Below, piece by piece: positions 7,270-10,315 of a stretch of DNA of 10,315 bases (position 1 is its first letter; each line of letters opens with the position of its first letter). The translations under genes were made by a program, and so were the position numbers. Below the pieces are notes generated by a model. That model was not told where the DNA came from. It made no database searches and saw only the letters and a list, made by a program, of their open reading frames with translations. This stretch comes from Rhodoferax sp. (lineage in GTDB: Bacteria; Pseudomonadota; Gammaproteobacteria; Burkholderiales; Burkholderiaceae_C): assembly GCA_017880985.1 (NCBI GenBank), contig JADGRK010000058.1:1-10315 (forward strand), in the 5' to 3' direction.

Positions 7270-7538
7270 CAGAAATCCTTTGCCAGCCGCAAGCGAAATT
7301 CGCCGGCGTCGCCTTCAATGCGCCTGGCACTCCAGCCGCGCTGCGCCAGCTCGTCGTAAAGCGGTAGCGGGTCGCGGTCGTGATGCACGATGATGGCGCT
7401 TGCGACCGGAAGCGATTCAATCAGTCGGATGATCTGCACAAACGGTGCCGGTGGGGCCAGGCCGCGCACCTCGATGTGCACCCCATCGGCATCGTTCCAG
7501 TGTTCGCCGGGCTGGCGTGTAATGGGGGTGTCGGTCAT
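7269..7538 (-). CDS. DUF2249 domain protein
   Basis: This small soluble protein has 89 residues. The sequence matches the DUF2249 pattern: an I-E-V-R-G-L-A-P-P strand-turn at 22-30, a helix carrying FVQIIRLIESL, a strand with HHDRDPLPLY at 52-61, then LAQRGW and a final FRLRL strand. The fold is expected to resemble TusA/SirA proteins, but the conserved TusA cysteine is absent here. The biochemical function of the family is unknown to me. From memory it often accompanies hemerythrin-type and nitric-oxide-related genes, as here. The ATG overlaps the rubrerythrin-like stop as ATGA without a visible ribosome binding site, and its own stop overlaps the membrane protein start, so the three genes are probably translated as a coupled unit. 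Confidence 0.85.
   Translation of the reverse strand: MTDTPITRQPGEHWNDADGVHIEVRGLAPPAPFVQIIRLIESLPVASAIIVHHDRDPLPLYDELAQRGWSARRIEGDAGEFRLRLAKDF
7276..7281 (-). promoter_or_regulatory. Ribosome binding site of the membrane protein gene
   Basis: The reverse strand reads AAAGGA, six bases before the ATG at 7269, inside the last codons of the DUF2249 gene. It supports this start and allows initiation independent of the stop-start overlap. Confidence 0.65.
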
Positions 7539-8194
7539 GGCTGTAGCGTGTCGTCAGTGCCGAGCAGACCCGGTTTGCCCTGCTTCCACTGCGAATACTC
7601 GGTCGTCAGCAAAACGGCGTGTTCACGCTCCTCGGCCGCCAGCTCCCGGTAAAGCTGTTGCTCAGGCGAGGCTGGTTTTGCCGCTTTGGCGCACTGTTCA
7701 AAGTAGCTTGCGGCACGCTGCTCCATGCCGATGGCAATGCGAAACAGGTTGGCCGGGTCAGCCGGACGCATCGGGACGCCCGCGAAGATGGCGGCCGTCT
7801 CGAAACGGAACTTGGCGCTCGACACCGGAACTTTCGCGTGGTAGCGCCGTTGCAGGGTTCGCATGTGCTCTTTTTCCATCGCGGCAAAGCGGTCAAACAG
7901 GTCTTTCAAAATGGGGTCGGTGCTGTCAGCGGCGGCACGCAGGTAAAAAAGTTGGCCACCCAATTCGATCTCAAAGGCTTTGCGAATACCGTCGAGCGTG
8001 GCACCGTCGTCAATCTGGCGGGGCGTGATGCGCTCGAGCTTGCCGCCGCAGTGCGGGCACAAGCCGTAGGGCAAGGCAAAACCTTCGCTCACCTTGGCGC
8101 ACTTCGCGCAGCGCCATTGCAGGCTGGCGTTGGCGCAGCAGATGTAAGACTCGGCACCGTCTTCGAGCGGTTGTCGGCATTTGGGACAGAGCAT
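7535..8194 (-). CDS. Rubrerythrin/ferritin-like diiron protein with N-terminal zinc-ribbon region
   Basis: Rubrerythrin-like proteins reduce peroxides or bind iron at a diiron site in a four-helix bundle. In this 219-residue protein, residues 1-50 hold cysteine pairs at C3/C6, C19/C20, C29/C32 and C46/C49, enough for one or two zinc-ribbon or rubredoxin-like knuckles. Residues 65-205 form the ferritin-like part. Candidate ligands are E75 or E77, E107 and H110 (an ExxH motif), E158, and E189 and H192 (a second ExxH motif). Classical rubrerythrins carry rubredoxin at the C-terminus; here the metal-binding part is N-terminal, as in reverse rubrerythrins, but with more cysteines. The gene starts nine bases after the oxidoreductase fusion, with a ribosome binding site overlapping that stop codon. 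A peroxide or oxygen defence role fits but is not proven; an iron-storage or regulatory role remains possible. Confidence 0.82.
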   Translation of the reverse strand: MLCPKCRQPLEDGAESYICCANASLQWRCAKCAKVSEGFALPYGLCPHCGGKLERITPRQIDDGATLDGIRKAFEIELGGQLFYLRAAADSTDPILKDLFDRFAAMEKEHMRTLQRRYHAKVPVSSAKFRFETAAIFAGVPMRPADPANLFRIAIGMEQRAASYFEQCAKAAKPASPEQQLYRELAAEEREHAVLLTTEYSQWKQGKPGLLGTDDTLQP

Positions 8195-8200
8195 GGCAGA

Positions 8201-8205
8201 TCCTT
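8201..8205 (-). promoter_or_regulatory. Ribosome binding site of the rubrerythrin-like gene, overlapping the upstream stop
   Basis: The reverse strand reads TAAGGA, so the AAGGA ribosome binding site uses two bases of the TAA stop of the upstream flavoprotein. Spacing to the ATG at 8194 is six bases. The arrangement argues that both genes are on one transcript. Confidence 0.65.
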
Positions 8206-10315
8206 AATTCAAAGACACTGGAGCAGCGGCAACCAGCGGCACAAAGGTCTCCAGATCCGCCGCGCGAATCGGCCAGGTTTGCTTACCTTGTTGCAGATAG
8301 ACGGCGATTGCTTTGGCGGCGCGCCGACCCGCACTCATTGCCAGAATCACGGTAGCGCCACCTGTCACGATGTCACCACCGGCAAACACACCGGGCAAAT
8401 TGGTGGCTTGGGTGTCGTCATCGGCGATGATGTAACCCCATTTGTTGAGCCCCAGCCCGGGCGTGGCTTTGGCCACAATCGGGTTTGCTTTGGTTCCCAG
8501 CGCATAGATGACGGTGTCACAGTCCCATTCGACAAATTCACCCTGCGGCACGGGTGAAGAACGACCGCGCGCATCGGGCTCGCCCAAAGCCATTTTCTCG
8601 ACCCGGATGGCGCGCACGTCACCTTCGTCGTTGAGCAGGATTTCGCTCGGGCCATGCAAGAAGCTAAATTCGATGCCTTCTTCTTTGGCATGGCGCAGCT
8701 CTTCGATGCGAGCCGGCGCTTGCGCCTCGGAGCGGCGATAAACGCAGCGCACGCTCGACGCCCCCAGGCGTTTGGCCACACGCAGACAGTCCATGGCGGT
8801 ATTGCCGGCACCAATCACCACCACCTTGTCGCCCATGCCGGTGGGTGTATCGATGTAGGGAAACTGGTCGCCGCCCATCAGGTTGACGCGGGTGAGAAAT
8901 TCATTGGCAGACAAGACCTGGCCGGCATATTCGCCGGGAATGCCGAGGAAGGACGGTGCCCCAGCACCGGCTGCCACAAACACGGCGTCAAACCCCATGC
9001 TGCCGGTTAACTGTGCCACGGTAAAGGTTTTACCAATGACTTTGTTGATCTCGAATTTGACACCGCTGTCGCGCAAACCCTGCACCTCGCGCTCAATGAT
9101 GTCGCGTGGCAACCGAAACGACGGAATGCCGTAGCGCAGCACACCACCGACCACATGTAGCGCTTCATAAACCGTGACTTCGGCACCGAACTTGACCAGA
9201 TCGGCGGCAGCGGCCAGACCACCAGGGCCGGATCCGACGACGGCGATGCGACCGAGCGACTTCCCGAGTTGTGGTACTTTCGCCTTGGTGCCCTGCGCGT
9301 TGTCACCGACAAAACGCTCCAAACGGCCAATCGCCACCGGCTCCTTTTTGGCTTTGATCAGCACGCATTGGGCCTCGCATTGACTCTCTTGCGGGCAGAC
9401 CCGGCCGCAAACCGACGGGAAGATGCTCGACTCATGAATCGTATCGACGGCTCCATCCAAGTCACGTACCATCAGTTGCCGGATGAAGCGCGGGATGTCG
9501 ATGCTGACCGGACAACCAGCAATGCAAGTCGGCACGATGCATTGAATGCAGCGCTCGGATTCACGCAGCGCGGCGGCATAGTTGTAGCCCAGGTTGACTT
9601 CGGCGAAGGAGTGTGATCGCTCCTGCGGGTCGCGCTGAGGCATCTTGACCTGCTCGCGCTCCACTGCAGAATATTTCTTGTAGGTGCGCTTGCCTTGAAC
9701 GAACAATTTTTCTTCAAGGTTGCAGATGTGGGCGGCATCCTCGTTGGCCAGTGTCTCTTGTTTCTTGAAGCGTTTTTGGCGCGCGTTGAGTTCCTTGAAG
9801 TCCACCTGGTGGGCGTCAAAGTCGGGGCCATCGACGCAGGCAAACTTGACTTCGCCAGCGACCGTGACGCGGCACGAACCGCACATGCCGGTGCCATCGA
9901 CCATGATGGTGTTGAGCGAGACCATGGTCTTGACGCCGTAGGGCCGGGTGGTGTCGGCGCAGGCGTGCATCATGGGCATCGGGCCGATCGCGATCACCAG
10001 GTCGGGCTTTTGCGCGTCGAGCAGGTCTTTCAGCGCAGCAGTCACAAAGCCGGGCCGACCGGCGCTGCCGTCGTCGGTGCAGACGATCACCTCGTCAGCG
10101 AACTCGGCCAGCTTGTCGGCCCAGAAAATAAGCTCCTGGCTGCGAAACCCGACGATGCAGGTGGTGCGGTTGCCCGCTTGCTTGAAAGCGCGCAACTGCG
10201 GAAATATCGGTGCCACACCGAGACCGCCACCGACCAGCACCACATGACCGACTTGCCCAATGTGCTGCGGCAAACCGAGCGGCCCGACAAAATCCTCAAA
10301 GCTGCCACCTTGCTG
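8204..10315 (-). CDS. NfnA/PyrK-GltD fusion: probable NAD(P)H:ferredoxin oxidoreductase (5' end outside window)
   Basis: The frame is open to the right edge (703 visible residues); about 80 residues of the N-terminal FAD domain appear missing. The first part is NfnA/PyrK-like: VGPLGLP at 10-16, the nucleotide loop VGGGLGVAP near 27-35, and a [2Fe-2S] site with C145, C148 and C160. An Asp in VDGTGMCGSC (D140) sits where Thermotoga NfnA uses Asp as fourth ligand. The second part is NfnB/GltD-like: cysteines at 256, 259, 264, 268 and 303, 307, 313, 317 for two Fe-S clusters, FAD-binding GSGPGG at 361-366, NAD(P)-binding GAGNTA at 502-507, and AGGD at 645-648. Such proteins are often labelled glutamate synthase small subunit, but without a large subunit a ferredoxin-NAD(P) role is more plausible. 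Related fusions, as I recall, serve ferredoxin-linked pathways in Azoarcus and Thauera (BzdV, KorC). Electron bifurcation is possible but unproven. Confidence 0.87.
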   Translation of the reverse strand, partial: QQGGSFEDFVGPLGLPQHIGQVGHVVLVGGGLGVAPIFPQLRAFKQAGNRTTCIVGFRSQELIFWADKLAEFADEVIVCTDDGSAGRPGFVTAALKDLLDAQKPDLVIAIGPMPMMHACADTTRPYGVKTMVSLNTIMVDGTGMCGSCRVTVAGEVKFACVDGPDFDAHQVDFKELNARQKRFKKQETLANEDAAHICNLEEKLFVQGKRTYKKYSAVEREQVKMPQRDPQERSHSFAEVNLGYNYAAALRESERCIQCIVPTCIAGCPVSIDIPRFIRQLMVRDLDGAVDTIHESSIFPSVCGRVCPQESQCEAQCVLIKAKKEPVAIGRLERFVGDNAQGTKAKVPQLGKSLGRIAVVGSGPGGLAAAADLVKFGAEVTVYEALHVVGGVLRYGIPSFRLPRDIIEREVQGLRDSGVKFEINKVIGKTFTVAQLTGSMGFDAVFVAAGAGAPSFLGIPGEYAGQVLSANEFLTRVNLMGGDQFPYIDTPTGMGDKVVVIGAGNTAMDCLRVAKRLGASSVRCVYRRSEAQAPARIEELRHAKEEGIEFSFLHGPSEILLNDEGDVRAIRVEKMALGEPDARGRSSPVPQGEFVEWDCDTVIYALGTKANPIVAKATPGLGLNKWGYIIADDDTQATNLPGVFAGGDIVTGGATVILAMSAGRRAAKAIAVYLQQGKQTWPIRAADLETFVPLVAAAPVSLN

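Noticed and set aside
7619..8557. Plus-strand open frame of 312 codons opposite the rubrerythrin-like and flavoprotein genes
   Set aside because: It is antisense to two genes with clear metal-ligand and nucleotide-binding motifs, and no motif is seen in its own product.
8204..10315. Glutamate synthase small subunit as the plain annotation
   Set aside because: The N-terminal NfnA/PyrK-like [2Fe-2S] flavoprotein part is absent from ordinary GltD, and the neighbouring genes are ferredoxin-linked with no large subunit in view.

Overview
All eight recognisable genes lie on the minus strand and are read from right to left, with gaps of 0-49 bases. The GC-rich coding, the protein sequences and the gene content suggest a betaproteobacterium, perhaps a Rhodoferax/Comamonadaceae-like or Azoarcus/Thauera-like facultative anaerobe. 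This placement is an inference, because no phylogenetic marker is present.

Layout in transcription order: (1) a 5'-truncated NfnA/PyrK-GltD fusion flavoprotein, probably NAD(P)H:ferredoxin oxidoreductase (10315-8204); (2) a rubrerythrin/ferritin-like protein with an N-terminal cysteine-rich zinc-ribbon region (8194-7535); (3) a small DUF2249 protein (7538-7269); (4) a polytopic membrane protein resembling heme-copper oxidase subunit I or NnrS (7269-6004); (5) a hemerythrin HHE-domain protein (5972-5478); (6) a tandem-duplicated GNAT acetyltransferase (5450-4449); (7) a long fused indolepyruvate:ferredoxin oxidoreductase (4452-925); (8) an ATP-grasp/CoA-binding protein related to NDP-forming acyl-CoA synthetases, cut by the left window edge (875-1). 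The last gene is easy to miss because its 3' end lies outside the window. I read it by hand-translating the reverse strand.

Two themes are interleaved. Genes 1, 7 and 8 fit ferredoxin-linked 2-oxoacid (probably arylpyruvate) oxidation: the oxidoreductase makes acyl-CoA and reduced ferredoxin, an NDP-forming CoA ligase relative could handle the thioester, and the Nfn-like flavoprotein could pass electrons between ferredoxin and NAD(P)H. Genes 2-5 form a diiron/heme cassette of the kind seen in O2, peroxide or NO defence, which would suit protection of oxygen-sensitive Fe-S enzymes. That functional link is an inference from gene order. Two ATGA overlaps, one TGATG overlap and a ribosome binding site overlapping a stop codon support co-expression. 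A possible weak internal promoter lies before the hemerythrin gene.

There is no stretch over 300 bases without a gene. I saw no RNA genes, mobile elements, CRISPR arrays, attachment sites or convincing terminators, and no credible plus-strand gene.
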